Of a stretch of 64,000 nucleotides of DNA, positions 9,298 to 18,688 are shown one piece after another. Made by a program: the position numbers and the translations under genes. How positions within the stretch are numbered: the stretch's first letter is position 1; each line of letters starts with the position of its first letter. Origin of the DNA: an uncultured Erythrobacter sp. (GTDB taxonomy: Bacteria > Pseudomonadota > Alphaproteobacteria > Sphingomonadales > Sphingomonadaceae); the NCBI GenBank assembly GCA_947499095.1, contig CANMMR010000004.1, positions 1 through 64,000 of the forward strand, in the 5' to 3' direction. The notes under the pieces were generated by a model. The model made no database searches, was not told the origin of the DNA, and worked only from the letters and a program-made list of their open reading frames with translations.

Positions 9298-9525
9298 TCA
9301 GCGATTAGGGCCAAGGGCGCCGGAATTCTCGTATGTAACACCGCCGATACCCTGATTGGCGGGATCCGAATAATAATCGTGCATAGCTTCGACGCCAGAC
9401 TTGACGGCATCGTAGATGATGCCCCCGGCGATGGCCTGCGGGGTGAAGCGCAGGAAGCGGACGACGTTCGAGCCGCCGCCGACACTTTCCATTTCACTCA
9501 GGGTACGATCGTTGATCTTGGTCAT
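9298..9525 (-). CDS. Putative double-glycine leader peptide (microcin/class II bacteriocin-like precursor)
   Basis: 75 aa. ATG 9525 has a strong GGAG 7 nt upstream; the open frame continues further upstream but without a better start. The N-terminus MTKINDRTLSEMESVGGG matches the double-glycine leader pattern (E at -8, hydrophobic M at -7, V at -4, GG at -2/-1) and closely resembles the known microcin V leader ending LNELDSVSGG. Cleavage after residue 18 would release a 57-residue peptide with a central hydrophobic, glycine-containing segment (AIAGGIIYDAVKSGVEAM) and a polar Asn/Gly-rich tail, without cysteines. Such leaders are cut and exported by C39-peptidase ABC transporters; none is present in this window. 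Target and activity are unknown. Confidence 0.6.
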   Translation of the reverse strand: MTKINDRTLSEMESVGGGSNVVRFLRFTPQAIAGGIIYDAVKSGVEAMHDYYSDPANQGIGGVTYENSGALGPNR

Positions 9526-9627
9526 GTGTTTTCTCCAGATTCGGGTTTCTACCAACGGGAGACCCGATTGGACCGCTCGCAAGCCAAGCCTGTCACACGT
9601 CCGTTTCAAGTCTATCGGCCGGATGCC

Positions 9628-10356
9628 CTAAGACAGGAGGAGTAGGTGATGCTTCGCTTCACGAAGCCAGCGCGCCTTCACGTTCCAGACGTCATCAATG
9701 ATGTCGGAAGCGAGAGCATAGCCTGGCGCGCCAGCGGCAACGATGCGACCACGGTCCAGTACTACGACCCGATCAGCATGGTTCATCGCATGGGCGAGAT
9801 CGTGGAGCACCAGCACCACACCCGCACCGCCCTCGGCCGCAGCGCGCAAGTGGCGCAACAAGGCGAGCTGGTGCCCGATATCGAGCGCGGCGAGCGGTTC
9901 GTCAGCGAGTATCCATGCAGGCTCCCCGGCGAGCACACGCGCCAGCAATACGCGGGCGGTCTCGCCGCCGGACAGCGATTGGGCGCGGCGGTTTTCGAGT
10001 GGTCCGAGGTCGAGGGCGGCGATGGCCGCATCGACCGGCTCCGCGCGGGTGTCGCCATGCGGCATGCGACCAAGCTCGATCAGGCTGCGAACGGGAACAT
10101 CCCAAGCAATTTCATGCGCTTGCGGGAGGTAACCGATACCTTTTGCGCGCTCACGGGGGTGAAGTTTCGCGAGACTGCTGTCGCCGAGATTAACCGCCCC
10201 CTCATCCGGCGGGAGCAGACCCGCAAGCGCTTCAAGCAAGCTCGATTTGCCTGCACCATTCGGGCCGCAGATAGCAGTAATCTGTCCCGGCTTCAGAGCG
10301 AGCGACACGTCGTGCAGGCGATTGCCGATCGACAGGTTTTGCGCGATCAGCGTCAT
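9628..10356 (-). CDS. btuD: Vitamin B12 ABC transporter ATP-binding protein
   Basis: 242 aa, last gene of the B12 uptake operon; its start overlaps the btuC stop (ATGA). Walker A GPNGAGKSS (about residue 31), signature LSGGETARV, Walker B WILADEP and the switch His in VLVLHDLAH are all present. It is of the BtuD/FecE/HmuV type and would power BtuC. The assignment to cobalamin, not heme or siderophore, comes from the operon's cobalamin riboswitch. Confidence 0.88.
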   Translation of the reverse strand: MTLIAQNLSIGNRLHDVSLALKPGQITAICGPNGAGKSSLLEALAGLLPPDEGAVNLGDSSLAKLHPRERAKGIGYLPQAHEIAWDVPVRSLIELGRMPHGDTRAEPVDAAIAALDLGPLENRRAQSLSGGETARVLLARVLAGEPAWILADEPLAALDIGHQLALLRHLRAAAEGGAGVVLVLHDLAHAMNHADRVVVLDRGRIVAAGAPGYALASDIIDDVWNVKARWLREAKHHLLLLS

Positions 10357-11306
10357 GCGAGCCCCCTGCGCATCCGTATTAGAAGCCAGAGGAAAAATGG
10401 CGCGCCCAGCAGGCTCAGCGCGATGCCGAGCCTCAGTTCCGTCACGAAAGGCAAGACCCTCACCGCGCTGTCCGCGACCAGCACCAGCAGTGCTCCCGCG
10501 AGCGCGCTCGGTACGATCAGTTGCGAGGGGCGACTGTCGGTCAGGGGTCGCACGAGGTGTGGCACGATGAGGCCGACGAAGCCGATAATCCCGGCAACCG
10601 CCACGCTAGCGCCGACGGTCAGACCGATGCCTGCAATCAGCATCCAGAGCAGCGCGCCGGTGTTCACGCCCAGCGACCGGGCGACTGACTCGCCCAGGGT
10701 CAGCGCGTCGAGCGATTTGCCGGTGCGCCAGAGAAGCAGCACGCCGAGCCCCACCAGCGGCGCGGCTAGAGTAACTTCGCGCCAGCTGCGGTCGGTCAAG
10801 GCGCCGTTGAGCCACAGGACGATCTCGCTCATGGCAAAGGCATTTGGCGCCATGCTGATGGCCAGCGCCGTGAGCGCTCCGGCAAGGCTGGCAACCATCA
10901 GGCCTGCCAGCGTGAACAGTGCGATTCCCCCGGTGCGCCCGGCGACTGCAGCCAGCAGGGCCATCGCTCCGCCCGCCCCCAGCAGCGCAAAAAGCGGCAG
11001 CAACCACGCGCTCGTCGTATAGCCGAACCACAGCGCCACGACCGCCCCCAGCGCTGCGCCCGGAGCGATGCCGAACAGGCCCGGATCGGCGAGCGGATTG
11101 CGCAGATAGCCTTGCATCGCCGCCCCCGCTGCACCCAGGCCTGCCCCGACGATCACGGCCAGCAAAGCGCGCGGCAGGCGCAGTTCTGCGAGGATGATCG
11201 CGGCATTGGGCGTGGCGTCGGGCCAGAGCCACACGCGGCCAGCGAGAAGCGAGAGCGGCAGGGCAATTGCGAGCAACAGGCCGAACACCACCACCGCGCG
11301 GTTCAC
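10353..11306 (-). CDS. btuC: Vitamin B12 ABC transporter permease
   Basis: 317 aa from GTG 11306, whose bases overlap the btuF stop as GTGA; upstream codons in the same frame lie inside btuF and look non-native. The product is a FecCD-family permease with about ten transmembrane helices, the early motif LRLPRALLAVIVGAGLGAAG, the GFVGLIVPHLVR coupling loop and the C-terminal GAPFFLWLL. It forms the inner membrane channel with BtuD and receives cobalamin from BtuF. Confidence 0.9.
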   Translation of the reverse strand: MNRAVVVFGLLLAIALPLSLLAGRVWLWPDATPNAAIILAELRLPRALLAVIVGAGLGAAGAAMQGYLRNPLADPGLFGIAPGAALGAVVALWFGYTTSAWLLPLFALLGAGGAMALLAAVAGRTGGIALFTLAGLMVASLAGALTALAISMAPNAFAMSEIVLWLNGALTDRSWREVTLAAPLVGLGVLLLWRTGKSLDALTLGESVARSLGVNTGALLWMLIAGIGLTVGASVAVAGIIGFVGLIVPHLVRPLTDSRPSQLIVPSALAGALLVLVADSAVRVLPFVTELRLGIALSLLGAPFFLWLLIRMRRGLA

Positions 11307-12115
11307 GAGACACTCCGCCGGATTTCGGCCAGCCGCTCGGCTGCGCGGATGATTGTCGGACCGCCGCAATAGAGCAGGCGCGTGTCGAAGCTCTTGCGCC
11401 GCATATCGCGGAGCTGGTCGAGGACGGGATGACGCTGCCCTTCGTCGCTCCCGGCGACCAGCAAAACCTGCGGCGGATCGGCGACGACCTGCTCCAGCGC
11501 GAGGAAATCTGCCTGGCCCAACCCGCGAGCCTCGCCGTAGCTGGCGAAGCCAGCGCGTCGGAGCAGGTCGCTGATCAGCGCACGCTCACCGGGGACGATG
11601 CCGCCCGGCTGCCAGAGGGCAGCTTCGACGGTTCCGTCGCCCGCTCGAGCTCGAGTAACGGCATCATCGATACGCGTTGCGAGGCGCTCCCCTGCCGTCG
11701 TGTCGCCCGCCAGTTCGGCTAGAGCGTGGACCTGCTCGAGACTCTCTTCGACCGTGCTCGTCGCTCCGAAAGTCACGACTTCGATGCCCAGACCCTCCAG
11801 CGCAGCGCGCGTCGCGGGCGCGATGAAGCTGCTCGCGACGACCAAATCGGGATCGAGTGCGAGGATCTCTTCGACCGTACCGCCCGTGGCGCGGTAGCGG
11901 GCGGCGTCTGCGGGCTCCATCGAGGTCGCGCGCGGGTCTTTGCTGTAATGCGAGATCGCGAGCAGCTGGCCGGGCGCGGCGACCTCGGCGAGGATCGCAT
12001 CGGTGCAAGGGTTGAGGCTGACGATGGTCGGCCGTTCGCGATCGGGCGCCCGCACCGGCCCCTCGCTCGCGCATCCGGCGAGCAGCAGGGCCAGCGCGGG
12101 AAGCAGCCGGATCAC
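11303..12115 (-). CDS. btuF: Cobalamin-binding periplasmic protein (lipoprotein)
   Basis: 270 aa. A lipobox LLLAGC at residues 10-15 predicts a lipid-anchored binding protein, unlike the soluble E. coli BtuF. The two-lobed class III fold is shown by TIVSLNPCTDAILAEV near the start, EEILALDPDLVVASS, and a connecting helix. ATG overlaps the btuB stop by 4 nt, and its own stop overlaps btuC, so translation is coupled. Confidence 0.85.
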   Translation of the reverse strand: MIRLLPALALLLAGCASEGPVRAPDRERPTIVSLNPCTDAILAEVAAPGQLLAISHYSKDPRATSMEPADAARYRATGGTVEEILALDPDLVVASSFIAPATRAALEGLGIEVVTFGATSTVEESLEQVHALAELAGDTTAGERLATRIDDAVTRARAGDGTVEAALWQPGGIVPGERALISDLLRRAGFASYGEARGLGQADFLALEQVVADPPQVLLVAGSDEGQRHPVLDQLRDMRRKSFDTRLLYCGGPTIIRAAERLAEIRRSVS

Positions 12116-13992
12116 ATTTTCGCCCGCACGCCGACAAAGGCGCCCCGGCCCGGCGACGCATAGCCGCGCGCGGTCGCGTAATCGGCATCGAACACGTTCT
12201 CGACCCGGCCATATACCTCGAGCGTTTCGCCGAGCGGCAGGGCGGCGCGGAGATCGAGCACTTCGTAGCCGTCGAGCGCGACCGTGTTGGCGGCATTGTC
12301 GAAGCTTTCGCCCGCAAAGCGCAGATCTGCGCCCAGCTTCAGACCGAATGGTGCATTCCAGTCGGCATACAGTGTGCCGAAGTGACGCGGTCGGCGTGCT
12401 AGATCGAGGCCGGTCGCCCGGTCTTCGGCATGGACATAGGAAAACACGCCCGAAACCCGAAACGCGCCGGTCACGTCGAAGCCTGCCTCGGCCTCGAACC
12501 CCTGCGCCCGGGCGCGCGCCGTGTTGTCGTAGAAACCGAACGGCCGCTCCGCGCTGAAAGCGAAATTGATCAGGTCGGTCGTGTCGCGGCGGAAGGCGGT
12601 GAGCGCGACATGCGCGCCGCGTCCGCGTTGACCTTTCTCGACGCCCAGATCGAAGCTGGTGCTTTCCTCCGGACGCAGGTCCGCATTGCCGTAGAAACTG
12701 CGCAGTTGGTATAGCGTGGGCGCCTTGAAGCCCTCGCCCACACTCGCGCGAATGCGCCAGTCGTTACCGAGGCCGTAGGACAAATCGGCGCCATAGCTGC
12801 CGTTCGTCCCGAACAGCTCGTGATCGTCCAAGCGCGAGCCGATATGCGCTGCGATATCGCCCAGTGCGAAACCGAGCTGGACGTAGGCCCCGGAGATTTC
12901 GATCTCGCCCGGCGCGTCGAAACTCGTCTCGTAATCGCTCCACTCATGCTCGGCACCGAAGGCGACAGTGACCGGGCCGATGGCGCGATATTCGCCGCGC
13001 AGCTGCACGCGCTCCGAATGGCCGTCACCGGCGAAGGTCACATTGCCATCGTCGTCGAGATTGTCGCGTTCGGTGTCGGACAGGCTGTATGCCGCGCGCA
13101 GGGTGAGGTCGTTGCCATAATAGGCCAGGCCCACATCGCCCCAATGTCGGCGCGTTTCCTGCTTTTCCAGCGTGTCGGCCAGCGCGAATGTCGGCGGCGG
13201 GAAGCCGTCGATGTCGAGCTCGCCCTCGCTCCAGTTGGCATGTGCGAACAGTTCGAGGTTCGTGGTGATGTCGAAGAACGCCGTTCCGCCCAGCGCGACC
13301 TGTTCGAACCCATCGGGCTCCGTGCCCGACGCCGCAGCGGAAAAGCCGTCCGTGCGGTAAAAGGAGCCGGTGAGCCCGGCGAAGTAGCGTTCGCCTTTCA
13401 ACCCGCCGACGGCACTGGCATAGAGCGTGTCACGGGAGCCGTATTCGACATTGCCTTCGAGGCCGGTTTCGGCGCGGGTGGAAATATCGACGACCCCGCC
13501 GATGGCGTCCGACCCCCAGATCGTGCTGTTCGAGCCGCGCAGGATGTCGAACTTGCCCGCCGTGCCAAGCAGGAGATTGCCGAAATCGAACCCGCCCGAG
13601 GGCGAGGAGGGATCGTTGACCTTCACCCCGTCGACCAACACCAGCAGCTGCTCCGAGTTCGCGCCGCGGATGCTGACGCCGGTGAAGCCCCCGACCCCTC
13701 CGTTGCGGGTCAGCGACAGGCCCGGAGTGCGTTGCAGGACGCGCGTGGCATCGGGCCCCTGTACGCTTTCGATCTCATCGCGCTCGATGATCGTGACCGC
13801 CTGGCCGGTGTTGCCGATATCGGTGCCGAGGCCGTTGGCGGTGACGGTAATCGTCGGCTCCACGGGCGTGTATGCATGATGCCCGGGAGCGGTCGCGAGC
13901 GGGTCCTCAACCTCCACCTCGTCGACGACATCCTGCGCGTAAGCAGCACAGGGAAAAACAGAAACAGTCAATACAAGCAGAAACCTGGACAC
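12112..13992 (-). CDS. btuB: TonB-dependent vitamin B12 outer membrane receptor
   Basis: 626 aa from GTG 13992, chosen because GGAGG precedes it by 4 nt and it opens a signal peptide (FLLVLTVSVFPCAAYA). Upstream in-frame codons run through the riboswitch and are not coding. A plug domain follows (PTITVTANGLG, VLQRTPGLSLTRNGG, LVLVDGVKVNDPS, SDAIGGVVDI) and then a 22-strand barrel ending in GAFVGVRAKM; the end is not the usual aromatic Phe. It imports cobalamin with TonB-ExbBD, which are not in the window. First gene of the btuBFCD operon and directly under the cobalamin riboswitch. Confidence 0.92.
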   Translation of the reverse strand: MSRFLLVLTVSVFPCAAYAQDVVDEVEVEDPLATAPGHHAYTPVEPTITVTANGLGTDIGNTGQAVTIIERDEIESVQGPDATRVLQRTPGLSLTRNGGVGGFTGVSIRGANSEQLLVLVDGVKVNDPSSPSGGFDFGNLLLGTAGKFDILRGSNSTIWGSDAIGGVVDISTRAETGLEGNVEYGSRDTLYASAVGGLKGERYFAGLTGSFYRTDGFSAAASGTEPDGFEQVALGGTAFFDITTNLELFAHANWSEGELDIDGFPPPTFALADTLEKQETRRHWGDVGLAYYGNDLTLRAAYSLSDTERDNLDDDGNVTFAGDGHSERVQLRGEYRAIGPVTVAFGAEHEWSDYETSFDAPGEIEISGAYVQLGFALGDIAAHIGSRLDDHELFGTNGSYGADLSYGLGNDWRIRASVGEGFKAPTLYQLRSFYGNADLRPEESTSFDLGVEKGQRGRGAHVALTAFRRDTTDLINFAFSAERPFGFYDNTARARAQGFEAEAGFDVTGAFRVSGVFSYVHAEDRATGLDLARRPRHFGTLYADWNAPFGLKLGADLRFAGESFDNAANTVALDGYEVLDLRAALPLGETLEVYGRVENVFDADYATARGYASPGRGAFVGVRAKM

Positions 13993-14094
13993 AAAACCTC
14001 CATCACAAGCAAAACGTCGCTCATGACGGGAGGGAGCGGGATTGCTCGCATCCACGTTTGCCACCGGTACACCCCGCCCGCGGCTGAACGACAC

Positions 14095-14265
14095 GCATGG
14101 GCAGGTCTCCTGGCTCCCGGATCGCCGGCTGCGCCCCGCCTTCCCGCCCTCAATGGACAGTGGCATGATGGAGCGCGCCTCACCGGTCACAGTTGCGGGG
14201 GCAGCGGAGGTATCGCACCTCCTTCCCTCTTCGGGCCTGCGCGAACAGGCCAACCCATGACGCAG
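14095..14265 (-). promoter_or_regulatory. Cobalamin riboswitch in the btuB leader
   Basis: Read on the minus strand the leader contains, in order, the paired region after GGGTTGGCCTG, the conserved GGTGCGATACCTCCGCTGC and CCCCGCAACTGTGA core, GCCACTGTCC, and finally the B12 box GGAGCCAGGAGACCTGCC (plus-strand 14101-14118). This set defines the adenosylcobalamin-class riboswitch. It ends about 100 nt before the btuB GTG. Expected effect: cobalamin binding represses btuBFCD. Whether control is at transcription or translation cannot be settled; no clear U-run terminator is visible. Confidence 0.93.
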
Positions 14266-14403
14266 GCGCGCCCCTACACCGCGATATTGCGGCGCACAAG
14301 ATGGAGTTCGCATTAAGAATTATGGTGGTAGGGGGCGCGGCGAAGGACGTCCCGTGGCGGGACCCGAACCTGCAGCCTCTCCCGCGCTATCGCGCGACAG
14401 GCT

Positions 14404-15540
14404 ATGCACGGCGCGAAAGGATGGCGGCATTTGGCCAGCAATGCTGACAGCGATGGCACCGGAACGGAGCGCAGCCTGCGCCCTGCGCCGACGCGCGCGC
14501 AGCGCCGGGCCGAACGCCAGCGCGACAGGCGGCAGATGGCGATCCGCCTAGGCGCGCTCGCGCTTGCCATCGCCTTGCCGACCTATGCAGCACAAGGAGA
14601 GCTCGGCTCCAACCTGCGTAGCGCCATTGGCCTCGAGGAAGAGCGAGTCGCTCTGACGCCGATGCCGTTCGAGACGGCGGGCGAAAGCTTTCCCGGATCG
14701 GCATTCTATTACCTCGAAGATGCACCCCGGCTCGCCACCGACCTTGCCGATTTGCGAGAGGAAGAAGGCACGCTGGAAACGGTCGAATTCGCCGAGAGCC
14801 ATGGCGCGGGCGCGGCGGCGCAGGCCTTCCGGCAGGCGGGCGGCGGGCTCGACAAGGCGCGCGCGCTGCAATGCCTCTCGATGGCGATCTACTACGAAGC
14901 GGCGAGCGAAAGTTACGAAGGCCAGCAGGCGGTGGCGCAAGTGGTCCTCAACCGCGTGGCGCATCCGGCCTATCCGGCCAGCGTCTGCGGCGTCGTGTTC
15001 CAGGGATCGGAGCGCAAGACCGGCTGCCAGTTCTCGTTCACCTGCGACGGATCGATGCGGCGCACCCCGTCGCGCGGCGGCTATGCGCGCGCGCAGTCGA
15101 TCGCGCTGGCGGCGCTGGCGGGCGATGTCTACGGCCCCATCGGCCTCGCTACCCACTACCATACCAATTACGTGAACCCCTATTGGGCATCGAGCCTCGA
15201 TTACATTCGCACCATCGGCGCGCACCGCTTCTATCGCTGGAAGGGATCAGCCGGACGGTCGGGCGCTTTCACCGATGCCTATGCGGGCGTGGAGCCAGGG
15301 GCCGCGGCCCCCGCCGTGCGCCGCGCCGAGAGCGACATGCCCGGCCCGGTCGCAGCCACCGCGCCGCCGCCGAATTCAGCGATCGGTGCGGACAGGACAC
15401 TCGACGTACCGGTCGGCGCACCTGCGAAACCCGCTACGGCAGCGCCCGCCAACAACGACAACCTGCCCTCGTCCGGTCGCGTGCGCGAGGAATATGCCAA
15501 CAGCGGGCGCTGGATCAGGGAACCGGGCAAAAGCGAGTAG
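14404..15540 (+). CDS. Cell wall hydrolase, SleB (Hydrolase_2) family
   Basis: About 378 aa; the start is uncertain, ATG 14404 being the first in frame and no strong ribosome-binding site visible. A basic N-terminus is followed by a membrane segment (about residues 47-62, GALALAIALPTYAAQG). Residues about 155-285 form the SleB/CwlJ hydrolase domain: LQCLSMAIYYEAASE with the family glutamate, AVAQVVLNRVAHPAYP, SVCGVVFQG, CQFSFTCDG and ATHYHTNYVNPYW. The C-terminal 90 residues are Pro/Ala-rich and probably disordered. Predicted periplasmic peptidoglycan lytic enzyme involved in wall turnover. Spore cortex lysis, for which the family is named, does not apply here. Confidence 0.85.
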   Translation: MHGAKGWRHLASNADSDGTGTERSLRPAPTRAQRRAERQRDRRQMAIRLGALALAIALPTYAAQGELGSNLRSAIGLEEERVALTPMPFETAGESFPGSAFYYLEDAPRLATDLADLREEEGTLETVEFAESHGAGAAAQAFRQAGGGLDKARALQCLSMAIYYEAASESYEGQQAVAQVVLNRVAHPAYPASVCGVVFQGSERKTGCQFSFTCDGSMRRTPSRGGYARAQSIALAALAGDVYGPIGLATHYHTNYVNPYWASSLDYIRTIGAHRFYRWKGSAGRSGAFTDAYAGVEPGAAAPAVRRAESDMPGPVAATAPPPNSAIGADRTLDVPVGAPAKPATAAPANNDNLPSSGRVREEYANSGRWIREPGKSE

Positions 15541-15675
15541 GCCCTCGTGCATGACAGTGAAGACAAAGATTTACGTCTTCACAACCATACCGCGGAACAT
15601 AAGCTTAGGTGCATCCCGCTAAATCCGGGTGAGCGCGACGCAGCGCGCCGCCACAGAAAAGCAGGACACCTGCCC

Positions 15676-16014
15676 ATGCCCGTTCATTTTGCCGCCGCCC
15701 GCTCAACTGCCCATTCGCCGATCGCACGCGCGCTGGCTCGCAAGGCGCTGGGCCGCGCGGCCAATGACAATGGCGCGGCCTGCGACGTGGCAGTCGAAAG
15801 CTCTTTCGACACGATGATGCGCGCGGCGCTGAAGCACTTCGCGCAGCACGGGATGGGCGCAGCACGCGAGGCGCGCAACCAGGCGGAACAGGCGCACTTC
15901 ACCGGCGATACGGAGAGCTACGAATGGTGGCTCGAGGTCTGCCGGACCCTGGATCGCCGCGTGGCGGAAGACCTCGTCCGCCGCCTCGATACGACGGGCG
16001 CGCCCATCTACTGA
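15676..16014 (+). CDS. Conserved hypothetical protein
   Basis: 112 aa from ATG 15676; the frame is open back to 15547, but the added residues are charged and unlike protein families, and a GCAGG lies just upstream of 15676. The N-terminus is Ala/Arg-rich (IARALARKALGRAANDNG); the remainder is helical and acidic/aromatic (ESYEWWLEVCRTLDRR). No catalytic motif is visible. Function unknown. Confidence 0.6.
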   Translation: MPVHFAAARSTAHSPIARALARKALGRAANDNGAACDVAVESSFDTMMRAALKHFAQHGMGAAREARNQAEQAHFTGDTESYEWWLEVCRTLDRRVAEDLVRRLDTTGAPIY

Positions 16015-16149
16015 AACTTTCCTGGCGATGGCCGGTTGAGCTCTTGTTGAACCGAGCGCGGTAGCACTTATTGCTAATGAAAACCATTCTCGAAGATATG
16101 TGAACTAGCCAGCCGATTGCCGGTTGCATTCGTGTGCGCGGGGGCCTAG

Positions 16150-17231
<1,082 letters not shown>

Positions 17232-17232
<1 letters not shown>

Positions 17233-17687
17233 TGCGGTTTTCAGTAATTCTCTTAGCGGCGACATTGACTGCAGCTTCTGCTGCGAACGCCGCCGAGACA
17301 GCCACCGTCGACGATGTGGCGAACTCGGCTGCCTTATGCATGCTTTCGGCGGACAAAAATGGAGCCGATAGGTCTCGTTTCGAAAATGATGCTTGGACAT
17401 TCAACGGCCAGAATTACCAACACATATCGGCTCCGATCTCGATTGAGTTTCCGACCGACGGTGATGGTGTGAACCGCGTTTGTGTTGTTCGAGCCATTTT
17501 AGGCGATCAATATGAGCAAAATAAGGTCGTCAAAAAACTGACCTCGATTCTCGATTCAAAGCCTCTCAAGCAGTCGGAGAGCCAGCTTTGGATGGTTTCA
17601 ACTGCTGCTGGTCCTCGCGGCATCCAATTTTTCACCGACCCAAATTCCGATCAACCGCAAGTGCGGCTAATTGGCGCTGCTTTCTAG
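17232..17687 (+). CDS. Small exported protein of unknown function within the TCA operon
   Basis: 151 aa; ATG 17232 overlaps the mdh stop (TGATG), implying translational coupling. A signal peptide with Ala-rich end ([16 protein letters not shown]) precedes a 130-residue mature domain with two cysteines (AALCML and NRVCVV). Its codon use is visibly less GC-rich than mdh and sucD on either side. No known family is recognised. It sits where sucC is found in many alphaproteobacteria, but has no similarity to SucC. Confidence 0.7.
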
Positions 17688-17697
17688 GAGCATTTAC

Positions 17698-18588
17698 ATG
17701 TCCATCCTCGTAGACAAGAACACCAAGGTCATCACCCAGGGAATGACCGGCGACACCGGCACCTTCCATACACAGCAGGCGCTCGATTACGGGACGCAGA
17801 TGGTTGCGGGCGTGACGCCGGGCAAAGGCGGCACCGAGCACATCGGCCTGCCGGTCTACAATACCGTTGCCGAAGCCAAGCATGCGACCGGCGCGACCGC
17901 ATCGTGCATCTACGTGCCGCCGCCCTTCGCCGCGGACTCGATCCTCGAGGCGATCGATGCCGAGATCGAGCTGATCGTCGCCATCACCGAAGGCATTCCC
18001 GTGCTCGACATGGTGCGCGTGAAGCGTGCACTCGACGGTAGCAAGTCGCGGCTGATCGGCCCGAACTGCCCCGGCGTGCTGACGCCCGGCGAATGCAAGA
18101 TCGGCATCATGCCCGGCTCCATCTTCAAGCAGGGCAGCGTCGGCGTGGTCTCGCGCTCGGGCACGTTGACCTATGAAGCCGTCCACCAGACCACCATGGT
18201 CGGCCTCGGCCAGACCACGGCAGTCGGCATTGGCGGCGACCCGGTCAACGGCACCAACTTCATCGACGTGCTCGACCTGTTCCTGAAGGACGATGCCACC
18301 AAGTCGATCATCATGATCGGCGAAATCGGCGGCAGCGCGGAGGAAGAAGCGGCCGAATTCATCGCGCACCAGCGCAAGAAGGGTCTCGAAAAGCCGACCG
18401 TCGGCTTCATCGCCGGCCGCACGGCGCCTCCGGGCCGTCGCATGGGTCACGCAGGCGCGATCGTCAGCGGCGGCCAGGGCGGCGCCGAGGACAAGATCGA
18501 GGCGATGGAAAAGGCCGGCATCCGCGTGTCGCCTTCGCCCTCCGAACTCGGCACGACGCTGGACGGGTTGCTGAAGGAACTCGCCTGA
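17698..18588 (+). CDS. sucD: Succinyl-CoA ligase (ADP-forming) alpha subunit
   Basis: 296 aa from ATG 17698, with TAGGAG 8-9 nt upstream. CoA-binding [13 protein letters not shown] near the start, [12 protein letters not shown], and the phosphorylated histidine in [14 protein letters not shown] near residue 250. It pairs with SucC to convert succinyl-CoA to succinate with ATP formation. The beta subunit gene is not adjacent on either side and must be elsewhere. Confidence 0.96.
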   Translation: MSILVDKNTKVITQGMTGDTGTFHTQQALDYGTQMVAGVTPGKGGTEHIGLPVYNTVAEAKHATGATASCIYVPPPFAADSILEAIDAEIELIVAITEGIPVLDMVRVKRALDGSKSRLIGPNCPGVLTPGECKIGIMPGSIFKQGSVGVVSRSGTLTYEAVHQTTMVGLGQTTAVGIGGDPVNGTNFIDVLDLFLKDDATKSIIMIGEIGGSAEEEAAEFIAHQRKKGLEKPTVGFIAGRTAPPGRRMGHAGAIVSGGQGGAEDKIEAMEKAGIRVSPSPSELGTTLDGLLKELA

Positions 18589-18688
18589 GCCTTCGTAGCG
18601 GACAGGCCGTCTCCTCCCCGGGAGCCTTCCGCACCGCCGAAGCATTGGCATTATGAACCGACAATAGGGTCGGTGCGAAAGGGACCCG

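Noticed and set aside
13993..14313. Extended N-terminus of BtuB
   Set aside because: The frame is open but runs through the conserved riboswitch; the GTG at 13992 has the Shine-Dalgarno and signal peptide.
14300..14345. Promoter for the SleB-family gene
   Set aside because: An AT-rich patch (AAGAATTATGG) is visible, but no credible -35/-10 pair at the right spacing could be defended.
14350..14410. Possible tRNA 3' end on the minus strand (GGTTCGGGTCCCGCCA)
   Set aside because: The arms next to the TTCGGGT loop do not pair and no acceptor or anticodon stem could be built.
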